Notes: generated by a model not told the origin, from the letters alone. Shown: positions 34,763-45,688, numbered from the stretch's first letter. The stretch is 64,000 nucleotides of DNA from Crocinitomicaceae bacterium (GCA_024643725.1 JAHEMJ010000015.1:124001-188000), one strand, 5' to 3'. Translations and numbers: made by a program.

Positions 34763-37700
34763 TTATTTCATTAATGATACATTTCCTTTGATAATGTTTT
34801 GTGAACCCCCTAAACAATCCACATCTAAATAATAGTCAAATACGTCTGGATCCAATTTTTTTCCTTTGAATGTTCCATCCCAACCGATGGACTGATCCGT
34901 CGTTTCAAATACCAATTCTCCCCATCGATCAAAGATACGGAAGACAAATTTCTCTATCCAGATTCCTCGCACGTACAAGACATCGTTCTCTTGGTCACCA
35001 TTCGGCGTAAAAGCATTTGGAACAAAGACATACGGTTCGTCGCAGACAATTTCATACACACGAACCAATGCCGTATCCGATTTCGTGCAAAGTCCATCTG
35101 TTGCTGTTAAGGTATAAATCATCGTTTCCAATGGTGAAACCATGGTTTGCAATGCGGCAGGATTCACGATGCCAAAGGTAGGACTCCATGAATAACTAGC
35201 GTTTGCCGGAACAATCCCCGTTAATTGCGTGGAACCGCCCGGCATGACAATGTTCGGATTGGCCGTTGCTAAAACAGATCCTTGATTAAAAGTCGATACA
35301 TAAACAAACTGAGAATCAAGCACCACACATCCTTGCGGTGAAGTTGCTTGTAAATACACATATTGAGATCCCGGTAAAAGACATTGGGCGTTCGTTTGAT
35401 TGTTCGGGTTTATCTGCACATTTGGACTCGTCCAAAAGTAACTAAAGGTACCTGAACCATTCGTTTGCGCCTGCAGTTGCAATGGATTTGTAATGCAAAT
35501 GGAATCCAAACATTGAATGGAAATGGATTCAGTGAAAATCGAAACATGTATGCTGTCCAACACACTACAGTAGCCATTATCCGCTTGGAAATAATACGTT
35601 TGATTTTGTGGATCAACCAGGTACAAATTTGGATTTTGAAGGTTCGTATTCAGGGTATCGCTAAAATCCGACGTATTCGACCAAAGGAAATTGTTTGCCG
35701 TACCTGAAATGGTTGGAACCAAGGTTGTATCAATGGATTGACACAAGAAAAGCGTATCCGGAAGACTCACTAACAAAGGTGCGGAAACTTGAATGGTCAA
35801 CGAATAATTGTCCTGCCCCAAACAAATGCTATCGGAGATATTCAATTGAATTTGATAGGTCCCTGGATTGGTAAAAGTCACCGTTGGCGTGTAATTGATT
35901 GAGTCCACTGTTCCGTTGCCAAAGTCCCATAGAAAATCAGTTGTGAAAGTCGAACTATTATTCAGCGTTAGGACAAAAGGCGCACAACCAAGGGAATCAC
36001 TGATGCTAAACATCGCTTGTAACGGCACATCGAATTCCAAGTAAACACTATCGATTTTTGAACAATATGCGTTGGCAACTTGAATGTAATACCAACCAGG
36101 TGCACTCACAACAATGGTCGAATCATTGGCCACATTCAACGGATTACTCAAATTCGGATTTTGTGACCATATGAACTGTGTCCCAGTACCATTATGGAAA
36201 GCAATTAATTCAAAAGGATTGGAACTACACAAACTAATCGTGTCTAAAACATTGATTTGTATCGAATCCAAAACGGTCACTTGAATCTGTGCGGTATCCG
36301 TTAACAAGCATACACTATCCGTCACAAATAAATTCACCATGTAGATACCGGGCTGTGTATACGTCACAACTGGATTGAACACCACACTCGTCGTATCTCC
36401 ATTTCCAAAATCCCATAAATACGCATCTAGTTGCGTCGACGTATTCTGGAAATTAACGGTTAAATCTGTACATCCCGAGAGGTTATTCGTTGTAAAAGAA
36501 GCACTTGGGATTAACTGAAAATCGAACTTAAAGACCAAGTTATTGCAATTCGAGGAGTTATTCGAGGAGGACCAAGCACCAGATGAAGTGGGGAAATCAC
36601 TGTGTGCTCCACATCCACCACAGACAGATTGATAGACAATCCCTTTTTTGTCAAAGCGAGAGGTTCCACCGTCGACATGTTCGTGGGAAAGCGGTCCACC
36701 AATGTACGATCCATACAGCAATCCAGAAAAATCGTTTTGCACAACCATGAGGTAGAAATCGAATCCGGTTGTGGTGGACTGAAACGCATTTGGTGATATT
36801 GGCATTCCGCTGATCGGAACGGATTGGAGAATGTTCGCTCCCCAACCAGAAACATACATGTTTCCACAGATATCCACGAGAAAAGCTGCCGGTGAAATGT
36901 TAATGGACGGACTCCCATTTCCTATAACCGTAGAAGCTAAATTCGTCGTAAGTGTTGGATTTAATTTCAAAATGAATTGACTACTTCCTGGATTGGAATA
37001 TGGTGCATTGTTCACCGGAAAATTCCCACCGACGGATTGTCCCAACAAGAAAATTTGATTTAAACGATCGATTTCTACGAAGAACACTTGATCGTAGTTC
37101 GTGGCTCCAATGTAGGACGCTTTTTGAATGGCGGTCCCAGTTGGATTGAGTTTCACCACGAAACCATCCGTCTTCCCACCTTGAAAATTGGCTTGGTAAG
37201 CACCACTTGTTCCTGGGATATTATTCGAGCAGGTTCCACCCGCAAAAACGATGGCTCCGAGCGTATCTAGTTTGACGGAATAACATGCATCCGAGTTATT
37301 TCCTCCATAAAAAGAAGAAAATTGCAAACTCGTAAACGTGGAATTTAGTTTAAAAACCACCCCGTCTTGTCCCGCAGATTTCGTGGCTTGAAAGGCATTG
37401 AACACCGGGAAATTTGCTGAACGTGAGCAGCTCGCAATTAGGACATTGTTCATGGAGTCCAACATGATTTCACCACGGAATTGATCGCCATAATTCGTTG
37501 TTAAGGAGTCATATGCCGTGACAGAATTATACGGAAGCGCTGTTGAACGGTAATTTACTCCATCATTATCCGAGCCGCCAACATACGTTGAAGCCAATAA
37601 GTTTTGTCCATTCGATGAAATCTTCGAAACATAAATATCTGTTCCTTGATTCGAAAAATAAACACCGTTGTACAAGAAATTAGCACCCATAAATCCTCCA

Positions 37701-38833
37701 CCGTGATTCGTTTGAAAAGCACCCGCCGTGGTAGGGAAATTTGTACTAGATGTCGCGCCAAAAACATAGATATTGTTCAGCGAATCGCAAATCAAACTAT
37801 GAGCTGTTTCCGTTCCTTGGGTCATGTCCCCACCACCTAAAAAAGCGGACCAAAGCATGTTCGTTCCGGTTGGATTATATTTTGTCACAAATACATCCGT
37901 GATTCCATACGATCCAGCGATGGAAGTAAAATTTGGCGAAATATCGAAGGAATTGGCATTCGGAATCGGGAAGTTATTTCCATACACCATTCCGGCTGAA
38001 TAAGCAGAACCGTCGTTTCCATAGGTTGCTGTCATGCCAAAATTATCTGAAATGGATCCATTGTACGTCGCAAAAACCAATACAGGATCGATGACCACTG
38101 GTATAGAAGCATCGTATTTACCTAACTCGTATCCGTAAATACCATTGTCCTCTTTGTATTTACAGACAATGTCAACCCGTTTTCCATTAACTTCTTGATA
38201 CGCGAAAGGACGTTGTTCAATGACTTCACCAATTGCCGTTTTCAAAATGATATGACCATTGCGCAATTGTATGGATTTATATTCTCCGGCGTAGGTCCAG
38301 CGAATTTCCGATGGATTTCCACCTGGCTCTACGAAAAAGGAATATTTCAAGGCGTTTTTTTCACTTTCCCACTGTAAATGTATGTCGGAATAAAAATGTT
38401 GGTATTCCACTTTCTCAAAGGCATGCACATTGCTTGCCCATTTTGTCGAATCGTTTCCAAGAAAGTAATTGTAATAATGCGCTGAAGGATTTGAACGCGA
38501 ATAAACTTTATCCACATTCGTTCCAAGGTATTTTACTTGTATTAAGGCATTTTTCACACTTGGATTTTCAATGTTTTCCAAATCCATATGTGCGCGATGG
38601 AGCTCAGACATGTCCTGTAATTGAAACAGCATGGAACTATCACCTAACCAAACTTTACCGCCTGAAATAGTGGACTGGTATTTAACGATGGACGGCCATT
38701 GTCCTTTGTTTTCAATGTAATGAATCGCGTTGTGTGCATGATCCTCCACAGGCATTTGCGCACGCACAGAAAATCCGCACAAGCAATACAAAAGAAGGAA
38801 GAGAAACGCTGTTTTCAAGGGCACTATTTTCAC
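34763..38833 (-). CDS. T9SS type B secreted protein with beta-propeller-like repeats and PKD domains
   Basis: A 1356-residue surface protein starting at a GTG at 38833; an in-frame stop lies just upstream and there is no ATG option. Signal peptide about 1-25 (YCLCGFSVRAQ). An N-terminal domain (HYIENKGQWPSIVKYQSTI) is followed at about 250-690 by SBBP-like repeats (VFVTKYNPTGTNMLWSAFLGG, DGVVFKLN, DGFVVKLNPTGTAIQKASYIG). Two clear PKD domains lie at about 780-850 and 940-1010 (YLWDFGNGDTTS, FLWDFGNGTVDS). The end (FVPNAFTPNGDQENDVLYVRG, FRIFDRWGELVFE, GWDGTFKG) is the gliding-motility-associated type B sorting domain. Specific function unknown. Confidence 0.92.
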   Translation of the reverse strand: MKIVPLKTAFLFLLLYCLCGFSVRAQMPVEDHAHNAIHYIENKGQWPSIVKYQSTISGGKVWLGDSSMLFQLQDMSELHRAHMDLENIENPSVKNALIQVKYLGTNVDKVYSRSNPSAHYYNYFLGNDSTKWASNVHAFEKVEYQHFYSDIHLQWESEKNALKYSFFVEPGGNPSEIRWTYAGEYKSIQLRNGHIILKTAIGEVIEQRPFAYQEVNGKRVDIVCKYKEDNGIYGYELGKYDASIPVVIDPVLVFATYNGSISDNFGMTATYGNDGSAYSAGMVYGNNFPIPNANSFDISPNFTSIAGSYGITDVFVTKYNPTGTNMLWSAFLGGGDMTQGTETAHSLICDSLNNIYVFGATSSTNFPTTAGAFQTNHGGGFMGANFLYNGVYFSNQGTDIYVSKISSNGQNLLASTYVGGSDNDGVNYRSTALPYNSVTAYDSLTTNYGDQFRGEIMLDSMNNVLIASCSRSANFPVFNAFQATKSAGQDGVVFKLNSTFTSLQFSSFYGGNNSDACYSVKLDTLGAIVFAGGTCSNNIPGTSGAYQANFQGGKTDGFVVKLNPTGTAIQKASYIGATNYDQVFFVEIDRLNQIFLLGQSVGGNFPVNNAPYSNPGSSQFILKLNPTLTTNLASTVIGNGSPSINISPAAFLVDICGNMYVSGWGANILQSVPISGMPISPNAFQSTTTGFDFYLMVVQNDFSGLLYGSYIGGPLSHEHVDGGTSRFDKKGIVYQSVCGGCGAHSDFPTSSGAWSSSNNSSNCNNLVFKFDFQLIPSASFTTNNLSGCTDLTVNFQNTSTQLDAYLWDFGNGDTTSVVFNPVVTYTQPGIYMVNLFVTDSVCLLTDTAQIQVTVLDSIQINVLDTISLCSSNPFELIAFHNGTGTQFIWSQNPNLSNPLNVANDSTIVVSAPGWYYIQVANAYCSKIDSVYLEFDVPLQAMFSISDSLGCAPFVLTLNNSSTFTTDFLWDFGNGTVDSINYTPTVTFTNPGTYQIQLNISDSICLGQDNYSLTIQVSAPLLVSLPDTLFLCQSIDTTLVPTISGTANNFLWSNTSDFSDTLNTNLQNPNLYLVDPQNQTYYFQADNGYCSVLDSIHVSIFTESISIQCLDSICITNPLQLQAQTNGSGTFSYFWTSPNVQINPNNQTNAQCLLPGSQYVYLQATSPQGCVVLDSQFVYVSTFNQGSVLATANPNIVMPGGSTQLTGIVPANASYSWSPTFGIVNPAALQTMVSPLETMIYTLTATDGLCTKSDTALVRVYEIVCDEPYVFVPNAFTPNGDQENDVLYVRGIWIEKFVFRIFDRWGELVFETTDQSIGWDGTFKGKKLDPDVFDYYLDVDCLGGSQNIIKGNVSLMK

Positions 38834-38919
38834 GCTAATTTAATCATTTCATGTCAGATTGAAATTAGGTGAACCGAATCCTTTCGGAAATCATTAAATT
38901 CGTCTTTCAAACTACGCGT

Positions 38920-39873
38920 ATGTCAAGCTCAAACAACCGAATTTGTCGTTTATTTAACATTGAATTTCCGCTCATTCAAGCAGGAATGATCTGGTGTTCA
39001 GGCTGGGAGCTCGCTGCAGCAGTCTCCAATGCTGGCGGACTCGGAATTATCGGTTCTGGATCCATGTATCCCGAAATATTAGAGGAACACGTTCAAAAGT
39101 GTCAAGCTGCCACATCGAAGCCTTTTGCCGTGAATTTACCGATGTTATATCCGGACATCGACAAACACATTGAAACCATCATTAAATATAAAGTTCCCAT
39201 CGTTTTCACTTCGGCCGGAAATCCAAAAACATGGACAAAGCACCTACAAGATCATGGAATTAAAGTCGTGCATGTCGTTTCCAGTGTCAAATTCGCATTG
39301 AAAGCACAGGAAGCAGGTGTTGACGCAATCGTAGCGGAAGGATTTGAAGCTGGTGGACACAACGGCCGGGATGAAACCACGACCTTTTGCCTGATTCCAA
39401 TGGTGAAAGCAGCCATTTCCATTCCATTAATTGCCGCAGGTGGAATTGGGAGCGGACGTGGCATGCTCGCGGCGATGAACCTAGGTGCCGACGCCGTTCA
39501 AGTGGGAAGCCGCTTTGTGACATCTGTCGAAAGTAGTGCCCATGAGAATTTTAAACAATACATCATAAAGAGCGTGGAAGGTGATACCATGTTAACCTTA
39601 AAGGAACTTACGCCAGTTCGTTTATTGAAAAATCCATTTTACGAAGAATTGATGTCCGCCTATGAAGCGGGAGCGAATAAAGAAAAGTTGCTCGAAGTAC
39701 TCGGACGTGGTCGTGCCAAAAAAGGCATGTTCATGGGCGATTTGGAAAATGGCGAATTAGAAATTGGACAAATTGCAGGATTGATTGATAAAATCCTTCC
39801 AGCAGCAGACATTGTACACGAAATGATGACAGAATTTAAGTCCGCCATCGAAGAACAAAAGCATTACCTATGA
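38920..39873 (+). CDS. Nitronate monooxygenase-family FMN protein
   Basis: A 318-residue FMN-dependent TIM-barrel protein. Start ATG at 38920 (MSSSNNRICRLFNIEFPLIQAGM); the upstream frame lacks similarity. Motifs: PLIQAGMIWCSG, AVSNAGGLGIIGSG, AEGFEAGGHNGRD (FMN phosphate region) and LIAAGGIGSGRGMLAAMNLGADAVQVGSRF. Related proteins are nitronate monooxygenases and FabK-type enoyl reductases, which are difficult to tell apart; the catalytic His expected for nitronate oxidation is in the GGHNG segment. It overlaps the M16 peptidase gene by four bases (ATGA). Confidence 0.88.
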   Translation: MSSSNNRICRLFNIEFPLIQAGMIWCSGWELAAAVSNAGGLGIIGSGSMYPEILEEHVQKCQAATSKPFAVNLPMLYPDIDKHIETIIKYKVPIVFTSAGNPKTWTKHLQDHGIKVVHVVSSVKFALKAQEAGVDAIVAEGFEAGGHNGRDETTTFCLIPMVKAAISIPLIAAGGIGSGRGMLAAMNLGADAVQVGSRFVTSVESSAHENFKQYIIKSVEGDTMLTLKELTPVRLLKNPFYEELMSAYEAGANKEKLLEVLGRGRAKKGMFMGDLENGELEIGQIAGLIDKILPAADIVHEMMTEFKSAIEEQKHYL

Positions 39874-41114
39874 TTCATTTTGAACGTTTTAAATTAGACA
39901 ATGGCTTGACCGTCATTTTCCATAAAGAACCATCTACGCCAATGGCTGTCGTCAATCTATTGTACGATGTCGGAGCGAGGGATGAAAGCGAGGACAAAAC
40001 CGGATTCGCACATTTATTTGAACATTTGATGTTCGGTGGATCAGTGAATATTCCAGATTTTGATGGACCCTTGCAAGCAGCTGGCGGAGAAAGCAATGCC
40101 TTTACGAGTAACGACATCACTAATTATTACGATGTCCTGCCAGCACACAACCTCGACACCGCTCTCTGGCTAGAAAGTGACCGCATGCTTTCACTTGCCT
40201 TTACGGATAAAAGTTTAGAAGTTCAACGAAACGTCGTGATTGAAGAATTCAAACAACGGTATTTAAATCAACCGTATGGCGACGTTTGGTTGGAATTACG
40301 TCCACTTGCCTACACCAAACATCCCTATAAATGGGCAACCATTGGGAAAGAAATAAGCCACATTGAACAAGCAAAGATGAGCGATGTGAAAGCGTTTTTC
40401 AAAAAACACTATCATCCCTCCAACTGCATTTTGTGCATCATTGGAAATTTCGAATTGGATTTCGTGAAAGAAAAAGTCACGCACTATTTTGGCTCCATTC
40501 CAAAAGCAAAAAAATCAGCGCGCATTCTTCCATTGGAACCCGCACAGGATCGCTTCAAGTCTAAAACGATTGTGCGCGATGTTCCCGCGGATGCTTTTTA
40601 TTACGCTTTTAAAATGCCTGAACGAAAAAATCCAGGATACTACTTTGCGGATTTATTGAGTGACATCATGGGGCGAGAAAAAGTATCAAAAATGTACATC
40701 GAACTGATTAAAAAGCAAAAATTGGTTTCCGAAATCAATGCATATATCACTGGATCGATGGACGAAGGACTTTTTATCATCACTGGAAAACTGAACGAAG
40801 GCAAATCCTTCGCACAGCTTGATAAAGAAATTTGGCGCATTGTGGATTATTACAAAAATACCTTGATTTCGAAAAAAGAATTGGAACAAATCAAAATCAA
40901 GTTACGCACGGCTCGGGCTTTTCAGGACCAAGGATTATTGAATCGCGCGATGAATTTATCCTTCTTTGAATTATTGGGCGACGCAAACGGCATCAACCAA
41001 GAACAAGAAATCTACCAAGCAATTCAGGCGGAAGATTTGCGCACTTTCGCAAAGCATTTATTCGCTAAAAAGAATGCCGTATTGTTAAAAGTTAAAATGA
41101 AAAAAAATGCTTAA
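39870..41114 (+). CDS. M16-family zinc peptidase, catalytic subunit
   Basis: A 414-residue peptidase with the inverted zinc motif HLFEH at about residue 48 (FAHLFEHLMFGGS) and the downstream acidic ligand in NVVIEEFKQRYLNQPYG. The C-terminal half is the usual non-catalytic M16 domain. No signal peptide. It overlaps the following M16 homologue by eight bases; such tandem pairs form heterodimers in which one member keeps the zinc site. Likely degrades peptides or clears pre-sequences. Confidence 0.93.
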   Translation: MIHFERFKLDNGLTVIFHKEPSTPMAVVNLLYDVGARDESEDKTGFAHLFEHLMFGGSVNIPDFDGPLQAAGGESNAFTSNDITNYYDVLPAHNLDTALWLESDRMLSLAFTDKSLEVQRNVVIEEFKQRYLNQPYGDVWLELRPLAYTKHPYKWATIGKEISHIEQAKMSDVKAFFKKHYHPSNCILCIIGNFELDFVKEKVTHYFGSIPKAKKSARILPLEPAQDRFKSKTIVRDVPADAFYYAFKMPERKNPGYYFADLLSDIMGREKVSKMYIELIKKQKLVSEINAYITGSMDEGLFIITGKLNEGKSFAQLDKEIWRIVDYYKNTLISKKELEQIKIKLRTARAFQDQGLLNRAMNLSFFELLGDANGINQEQEIYQAIQAEDLRTFAKHLFAKKNAVLLKVKMKKNA

Positions 41115-42363
41115 TCGTCAAGTCGCACCTCCATTAACACCGATAAAATCCATCGATTTTTCCGTTCCTCAACACCTGACTATTGGCGCAAATGTTCCGC
41201 TTTATTGGAAAAACAACATTGCTAACGAGACGTCTAAAATCGAATTGCATTTCGATGCAGGAACCACCGTTGATCAGGCCTTAGTTGCTTCACTCACTGC
41301 TGGACTATTGATTTCAGGAACAGCGAAGAAATCTGCTGTACAAATCCAACATGCGCTTGATGCACTCGGTGCATATTACGATGTCAGCGTATCGCAGGAA
41401 CAATCAATTGTGACGATATACGCATTAAACAGTTATTTATCAGCCGCTTTTTCAATTTTTCACGAAGCGATGAGCAATGCCATTTTCCCGGAAAAAGAAC
41501 TTCAGGAAATTTGCAATGAACGACAAGAAAAATTGAAAGTTCAGTTGAAAAAAGTGAATGTCCTAGCCCAGCGAAAAGTACAACAGTCCTTATTTGAAGG
41601 AACACCGTACGCGAATGTCATTCAGTTTTCGGACTATGAAACGATCAAACGGAGCGACATTCAAGCATTCCACGCCGCACATTATTTGAAAGGATTAGCG
41701 AAGGTCTTTCTGGTGGGCGATATTTCCATGGAGGAAATGCACGTCATCCAGGACAAATGTGCTGATTTTGTCGGAATGAAACGAACGGTTCCAAAAAGTA
41801 CTTTCGCACATAAGCCAAATGTCATCCACGAGGAAAAATCAGATGCCTTGCAATCCGCCGTTCGCATTGGAAAATTGCTTTTCAATAAAACCCATCCGGA
41901 TTTCATTTCATTTTCTGTACTCAACACCATTTTAGGCGATTACTTTGGCAGTCGATTGATGAGTAATATCCGCGAGGACAAAGGCTACACGTATGGCATT
42001 GGATCTTACATCATAGAAAATGTGCAATTCGGATATTTCATCATCGCCACAGAAGTGGCCAAGGAAGTCCGCGAAGCAACCATACAAGAAGTAAAAAATG
42101 AACTACTTCGCTTGCAAGAAGAATTAGTTCCTGAAGAAGAATTGGAATTGGTCAGAAGTTACTTACTCGGACAATTGCTCAAAGCAGCAGATGGTCCATA
42201 TGCCATGTTGGATTTATTCGCTGGAGTAGAATTGCACGATATGGATATTTCTTTTTACAATGCCTACATCCAAAAAGTGCAAGAAATTTCAGCGGAAGAA
42301 ATCCGTGAAATGGCCCGTAAACACTTGGATTGGGAAAGTTTTTCGATAATCAGTGTTGGATAG
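41107..42363 (+). CDS. M16-family peptidase homologue without zinc motif (partner subunit)
   Basis: A 418-residue homologue of the upstream peptidase. At the position of HxxEH it has LLISGTAKKSAVQ, so it cannot bind zinc in the usual way. The C-terminal part contains the conserved RxxxxY motif region (SRLMSNIREDKGYTYGIGSYI) that typically contributes substrate-binding Arg and Tyr from the partner. It probably completes the active site of the preceding protein. A hairpin terminator follows. Confidence 0.9.
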   Translation: MLNRQVAPPLTPIKSIDFSVPQHLTIGANVPLYWKNNIANETSKIELHFDAGTTVDQALVASLTAGLLISGTAKKSAVQIQHALDALGAYYDVSVSQEQSIVTIYALNSYLSAAFSIFHEAMSNAIFPEKELQEICNERQEKLKVQLKKVNVLAQRKVQQSLFEGTPYANVIQFSDYETIKRSDIQAFHAAHYLKGLAKVFLVGDISMEEMHVIQDKCADFVGMKRTVPKSTFAHKPNVIHEEKSDALQSAVRIGKLLFNKTHPDFISFSVLNTILGDYFGSRLMSNIREDKGYTYGIGSYIIENVQFGYFIIATEVAKEVREATIQEVKNELLRLQEELVPEEELELVRSYLLGQLLKAADGPYAMLDLFAGVELHDMDISFYNAYIQKVQEISAEEIREMARKHLDWESFSIISVG

Positions 42364-42393
42364 CAACCTATTTCTTCCTTTTTCGTTATAATA

Positions 42394-42418
42394 AAACGGG
42401 TCCTTTCCCGTTGTTTTA
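42394..42418 (+). terminator. Rho-independent terminator after the M16 pair
   Basis: AACGGG (42395-42400), loop TCCTTT, CCCGTT (42407-42412), then GTTTT. It lies between the M16 stop and the next gene's ATG at 42422. Confidence 0.65.
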
Positions 42419-42421
42419 CTA

Positions 42422-45400
42422 ATGTTTAGAGTCATTTACCTCCTTGTATTTCTGCTCATTTGGCAAAATTCGTTTGCATCACACGTGATGGGAGGTGAAA
42501 TTCGCTATAAGAACATCGGTGGAAACAACTACCAATTTGAATTAATTTTTTACCGTGATTGCAATGGAGCGGATGTGAATCCAGTCTCTGAACAATTAAA
42601 AGTTTGGAACCATCCAAGTTTAAATTCAATCACCGTAAATTTTGTTTCACGTCAGGACATTTCGCCTACCTGCTCTCCCGTGACTGGTTCTCCAGGTCCA
42701 CTATTATGTGGGACGGGAAGTAACGGCGGGAATGGTCTGGGAGCCGTTGAAAAAGTACTTTACCGAAGTGGGACCATCACCTTAACTGGTACTCCACCAG
42801 CAAACGGTTGGATTTTCACGTATGAGAATTTCTCCCGCAGCAATACCGTCTCCAACTTATTGAATCCCGCTAATTACGGAATTACCTTGTCAGCGAAAAT
42901 CTACAAGTTGGACACGCCAGATGATTCTCCTGTATTCTTTCAAGATCCACACTTTGTAAGTTGCGCTGGTACTCCATACACCTTTAATGGAAATGCCATT
43001 GATCCAAATTTAGATTCTTTGGTTTTTTCGTTTGGAATTCCATACGACAACATTCAAGGGGCAAGTTACAATCCACCTGTCGATCCCATTCCAGTTCCTT
43101 TTGAAGTTGGATTTAGTGCAACGATTCCAACACCAAATCAAAGTTTAAATCCAGCCAATATTCCTTCTAGTTTAAATCCGGTATCCGGTGAACTATCCTT
43201 TACTTGTGTGAACATTGGCAATTATGTTGTGAAAATCTTGGTGAAGTCTTATCGTCAAGGTGTACTGATTTCCGAAGTTGAACGCGAAATGCAATTGATG
43301 GTCATGCCTTGTTCCGGAGGGAATAATGCACCGGTTATTTCCGCTCCATTTCCTGGGAACTCTTTTGAAACGACTGTCAATGCAGGAGATCTAGTTTCCT
43401 TCACACTACATGCGACAGATGCAGACCTACTGCAAGATGGGAGTCCACAAACCATGACGATGTCTGGGTCAGGACCAATGTACGGAACGAATTTCACTTC
43501 GAGTACAGGTTGTTCAATCGCGCCTTGTGCCACCTTGAATACATCGCTTCCTTTTAGTGCTGTTGGATCCATCAATACCGATTTCTCTTGGCAAACAACC
43601 TGCGACCACATTACCAACGCGCAGGGAAATGCTCAGGACCAAATGACCTATAATTTTGTCTTCCGGGTTCAAGACGATTATTGTCAAGTACCACAGGTTT
43701 CCTATGCGACCATCACGATTCACGTGTTGAATCCGGGAATCATCGAAGCTCCGGAAATCAATTGCATTCAAACCGCAAACACGGACGATTTAACCATATT
43801 CTGGACGCCCGTAACGAATGTGAACAATGCGTTTGTTTCATACCAAATTTTCTCTGTTCAAAATGGATTAATCGGAACAATTCCAGATATCACTGCCAAT
43901 AGTTTTGTTGTTCCGGCGATTTACACGCACCATGAATTCTACCTCGCTGTTCAGTCCGGCTGTAACGGAGGAACCTTAAAATACAGCGATACCGTTTCAA
44001 ATATTTTCTTGACGCTTGTTAATCCAAACAATGGAACGGCGGTTCTTAATTGGAACAGACCACGAACAACACCTCTGCCAACTTACAACGGATACTTTTA
44101 CATTTACCGAGAATATCCAACGAACTTCTTTAACTTTTTAGACAGTGTTCCTTACAGTCAAACAAGTTACATTGACACGATTGATTTGTGTCATGAGTTT
44201 ATTCGTTACCGTGTCAATCTAGCGACTACAACATGTAATTTTAATTCGAATCGACCAGGAGATAATTTAACGGATATGTTCACCCCGGACATGCCTGTGA
44301 TTTATTCGGTCGGATATGATACGACGAGTTTTCTGATGAACATTCAATGGAATCAAAATGCGCAAAATGACACCTACGGTTACGTCATTTACACCTTCGA
44401 TGCCAATGGATTCTTATATGAGTTAGATACGGTCTATGGAATTGGGACGACCAATTATGAATATTTGGTCAGCGCACCAGGACCATTCTCCTACTCCGTT
44501 GCGGCATTCGACTCGTGCTTTACGGTAGCGAATCCACCGACTTTCCAAACCTCAGCTAAAGCCCTAGTGCATACGAGTATTCTATCCAAATACAGCATTA
44601 ATATGTGTGCGGAACAGGCCAAATTATCGTGGAGTTTGTATGGAGGAAGTGCCGTTGTGAAGTACAAAGTTTGGTCGAAGAACAACAATCAGTGGACATT
44701 GTTAGGAACGTGTACGGATACCACGTTTACGGCTCAATTGAACCGAGGACAATCCTATTGCATTTTTATTGAGGCGATTCTTGCAAACGGATACAGCGCC
44801 TTTTCGAATCCATGTTGTTTCCTAATGCCGATGCCAAGTCCACCAACCTTCCACTACTTTAAACTGGCAACAGTGAATGGAGAATTCATCGAATTGTATG
44901 ATTACATCGATGGATCTGTCGGCATTACCGAGGTGATTTTTGAACGCAAAGACACACTCGGCGTGTTCCAAGAAATTGGACGTGCTCCTGTCGTGAATAA
45001 TGTGGCAATGTTCGTCGACGAGGATGTAGATTTAACACGCCAAGCATGGGAATACCGAACCATGTACGTCGACAGCTGTGGAAATCCAGGTGCCTATGCC
45101 AACACCAACAAAACAATCTTTGCCACGGGAACGGCGGATCAATACAATATGATAAATACGATTCAATGGAATGCATACGAATTGTTTGATGGCGACGTCA
45201 TGGAATACCACATTTACAGAAATACATACGGCACCTTTGAGCCAACACCTATGACCATTGTTCCAAATAACGTTTTAACGATTACAGACGATGTTTCCGC
45301 CTTGCGCAATAACGGAGAAGTGTGTTACCGCATTGAAGCGGTGGAGGGACTGAATAGTTATAATTTCAGCGAGACGAGTCGTTCAATCGATGTCTGCATT

Positions 45401-45688
45401 CCATATGACCCATTGGTTTTTGTTCCAAATGCCTTTACGCCAGATGGACTAAATCCAATCTTTTTACCTGTTGTTTCGAATGTAAATCCGAAAGACTATA
45501 CGTTCAGCATCATTGATCGTTGGGGACAAATTGTATTCGAAACGAGCGATCCAACGGTTGGTTGGAATGGTAAAATCAGTACTTCAGGTTTAGATGCCAG
45601 CAACGATGTATTTTTATACCGCATTGAGATCATCACGCAGACAGGGGAAACCATCGTGAAAAGAGGATACGTGACTTTGATTCGATAA
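42422..45688 (+). CDS. T9SS type B secreted protein (gliding-motility-associated C-terminus)
   Basis: A 1088-residue surface protein. Signal peptide about 1-19 (WQNSFA|SHVMGGEIRYKNIGGN). The opening SHVMGGEI...YQFELIFYRDCNG is shared by many large Bacteroidota surface proteins. The middle has fibronectin-like or Ig-like beta modules (NGTAVLNWNRPRTTPLPTYNG, KYKVWSKNNNQWTLLG). The end (LVFVPNAFTPDGLNP, YTFSIIDRWGQIVFETSDP, VGWNGKIS) is a type B sorting domain, from about residue 995. The stop touches the ATG of the glycosyltransferase gene directly. Confidence 0.92.
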   Translation: MFRVIYLLVFLLIWQNSFASHVMGGEIRYKNIGGNNYQFELIFYRDCNGADVNPVSEQLKVWNHPSLNSITVNFVSRQDISPTCSPVTGSPGPLLCGTGSNGGNGLGAVEKVLYRSGTITLTGTPPANGWIFTYENFSRSNTVSNLLNPANYGITLSAKIYKLDTPDDSPVFFQDPHFVSCAGTPYTFNGNAIDPNLDSLVFSFGIPYDNIQGASYNPPVDPIPVPFEVGFSATIPTPNQSLNPANIPSSLNPVSGELSFTCVNIGNYVVKILVKSYRQGVLISEVEREMQLMVMPCSGGNNAPVISAPFPGNSFETTVNAGDLVSFTLHATDADLLQDGSPQTMTMSGSGPMYGTNFTSSTGCSIAPCATLNTSLPFSAVGSINTDFSWQTTCDHITNAQGNAQDQMTYNFVFRVQDDYCQVPQVSYATITIHVLNPGIIEAPEINCIQTANTDDLTIFWTPVTNVNNAFVSYQIFSVQNGLIGTIPDITANSFVVPAIYTHHEFYLAVQSGCNGGTLKYSDTVSNIFLTLVNPNNGTAVLNWNRPRTTPLPTYNGYFYIYREYPTNFFNFLDSVPYSQTSYIDTIDLCHEFIRYRVNLATTTCNFNSNRPGDNLTDMFTPDMPVIYSVGYDTTSFLMNIQWNQNAQNDTYGYVIYTFDANGFLYELDTVYGIGTTNYEYLVSAPGPFSYSVAAFDSCFTVANPPTFQTSAKALVHTSILSKYSINMCAEQAKLSWSLYGGSAVVKYKVWSKNNNQWTLLGTCTDTTFTAQLNRGQSYCIFIEAILANGYSAFSNPCCFLMPMPSPPTFHYFKLATVNGEFIELYDYIDGSVGITEVIFERKDTLGVFQEIGRAPVVNNVAMFVDEDVDLTRQAWEYRTMYVDSCGNPGAYANTNKTIFATGTADQYNMINTIQWNAYELFDGDVMEYHIYRNTYGTFEPTPMTIVPNNVLTITDDVSALRNNGEVCYRIEAVEGLNSYNFSETSRSIDVCIPYDPLVFVPNAFTPDGLNPIFLPVVSNVNPKDYTFSIIDRWGQIVFETSDPTVGWNGKISTSGLDASNDVFLYRIEIITQTGETIVKRGYVTLIR

